Assembly: GCA_965372745.1 (NCBI GenBank)
Contig: CBDVDM010000050.1
Span: 1 to 6,042, forward strand
Reading direction: 5' to 3'
Source of the DNA: VRUG01 sp965372745
GTDB taxonomy: Bacteria > Planctomycetota > Phycisphaerae > Sedimentisphaerales > Anaerobacaceae
Length of the DNA: 6,042 nt
This document shows positions 5,717 through 6,042 of the stretch, in pieces. The position numbers and the translations under genes are program-made. A model generated the notes under the pieces. The model saw nothing but the letters and a program-made list of their open reading frames with translations, did not search any database and was not told the DNA's origin. The first letter of the stretch is position 1. The number at the start of each line of letters is the position of its first letter.

Positions 5717-5739
5717 TATTTCCCCTTTTTAATTTTAAC
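5674..5739 (-). repeat. Direct repeat copy 1 (start region of the membrane-protein gene)
   Basis: This 66-bp segment is the partner of 5190-5257. It holds the leader end, the AAGGGG ribosome-binding site and the first codons of the 160-residue gene. The leader part could itself be read as V-K-I-K-K-G-K-stop, matching the gene's own C-terminal end. That is what an earlier tandem copy would leave upstream. Confidence 0.8.
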
Positions 5740-5756
5740 GATTTCCGATTTTCAGT

Positions 5757-5873
5757 TTACAACACCGTCATCATGGTATTACTGGTTTGTCCTTCGACGG
5801 ATTTATTTATTGCTGTAACGCGATATTCAAGCTGGGTTCTTTCCGGTTGGTTGAATAATGCCCGCCAATACTC
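5757..5873 (-). pseudogene. Remnant: C-terminal end of a fibronectin-III-like domain protein
   Basis: Minus-strand codons 5873-5757 read 38 residues, starting EYWRALFNQPERTQLEYRV and ending GQTSNTMMTVL, then TAA. The LEYRVTAINKSVEGQTSNT part closely follows the last strands of a fibronectin type III fold (YRVxAxNxxGxGxxSN followed by a valine-rich final strand). A TGA stands directly before the first codon, another in-frame stop (TAA) lies a little further upstream, and there is no start codon before the Met pair near the end. It therefore cannot be a complete gene. It looks like the surviving tail of a secreted or modular protein gene. The assignment rests on pattern recognition over a short stretch. 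Confidence 0.5.
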
Positions 5874-5877
5874 TCAT

Positions 5878-5906
5878 AAAATAGACCGAATCAGCGGAAA
5901 AGTCAA
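5878..5906 (-). promoter_or_regulatory. Candidate promoter upstream of the hypothetical membrane protein
   Basis: On the minus strand TTGACT (5906-5901), 17 bp and TATTTT (5883-5878) form a plausible sigma70 site. It would give a long leader of about 155 nt that runs through the fibronectin-like remnant before reaching the gene at 5716. No closer promoter with both elements was found by eye. Confidence 0.35.
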
Positions 5907-5930
5907 CTGATTTCGTGAGGTGAATTATAC

Positions 5931-5959
5931 TTGACGGTAGGAAAATGCCAAACTAAGAT
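5931..5959 (+). promoter_or_regulatory. Promoter of the amidohydrolase-like gene
   Basis: TTGACG (5931-5936), a 17-bp spacer and TAAGAT (5954-5959) point to a start near 5966 and a leader of about 40 nt. The -35 is the same hexamer used at the lemA promoter. Confidence 0.55.
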
Positions 5960-6006
5960 ACTATCAGTAATCTGGTTTTCAACCTAAGGATTAAAGGCGA
6001 TAAAAA

Positions 6007-6042
6007 ATGATAGTTGACTGTCACACACATCTAAGCCGCATA
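6007..6042 (+). CDS. Start of an amidohydrolase-superfamily gene (N-terminal 12 codons only)
   Basis: The last 36 bases encode MIVDCHTHLSRI. The opening 'M-I-hydrophobic-D-C-H-T-H' carries the HxH metal-binding pair on the first strand of the TIM-barrel in amidohydrolase-2-type hydrolases and decarboxylases. TatD-type enzymes usually show HxH as HCH, and PHP proteins have a different lead-in, so these are less likely. AAAGG (6002 region upstream, about nine bases before the ATG) and an upstream promoter support this start. The rest of the gene lies beyond the window, so the reaction cannot be predicted. Confidence 0.68.
   Translation, partial: MIVDCHTHLSRI

Noticed and set aside
5231..5736. 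Composite transposon or insertion sequence bounded by the direct repeats
   Set aside because: No transposase or terminal inverted repeats are present. The repeats contain the gene's own start region, which fits tandem gene duplication better.

Overview
The window reads as bacterial chromosome with moderate-to-low G+C and AT-rich spacers. It contains no rRNA, tRNA, CRISPR array or transposase. The gene set (a lemA–htpX pair with an S23/four-helix-bundle gene between them, a vSGLT-like sodium symporter with an enlarged loop, a two-ribbon zf-TFIIB protein, and tracts of the 'CAGAGGAC/CACGAA' intergenic type) is reminiscent of Planctomycetota, particularly Phycisphaerae/Sedimentisphaerales. That placement is an inference from gene style; no marker gene is present to prove it.

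Left block (1-1610, minus strand). A probable transcription unit runs lemA, then a four-helix-bundle (S23/IVS-type) gene joined by a TAATG stop/start overlap, then htpX, which is cut by the window edge. A good sigma70-type promoter (TTGACG-N16-TACAAT) precedes lemA. A second plausible promoter sits just before htpX, overlapped by an AT-rich inverted repeat.

Middle block (1610-4589). A 676-residue SGLT-like Na+/solute symporter (minus strand) ends at a strong intrinsic terminator. It is divergent from a HAD-superfamily (subfamily IA) phosphatase-like gene (plus strand). Their 234-bp intergenic region carries a perfect 10-bp inverted repeat whose two arms each contain an outward-facing TATAAT. 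Sugar uptake plus sugar-phosphate hydrolysis is a reasonable but unproven link. The symporter keeps most vSGLT sugar-site and Na2-site positions and has roughly 100 extra residues in an outward-facing loop.

Right block (4586-6042). A two-zinc-ribbon zf-TFIIB protein converges on the HAD gene, the two stop codons sharing a TTAA. Upstream of it is a small disturbed region. It holds a 160-residue predicted two-helix membrane protein of unknown function, flanked by two imperfect direct repeats of about 66 bp that contain its own start region. The second repeat copy begins a 66-codon ORF that soon runs into repeat-like sequence, so it looks like a truncated paralogue. Further upstream is a 38-codon untracked reading frame resembling the C-terminal end of a fibronectin-III-type domain, apparently a gene remnant. 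At the right edge a plus-strand gene begins with MIVDCHTHL, typical of an amidohydrolase-superfamily enzyme, with its own promoter.

No complete new system can be demonstrated. The parts most worth a second look are the duplicated/decayed region at 5034-5874, the divergent transporter/HAD control region, and the symporter loop insertion.
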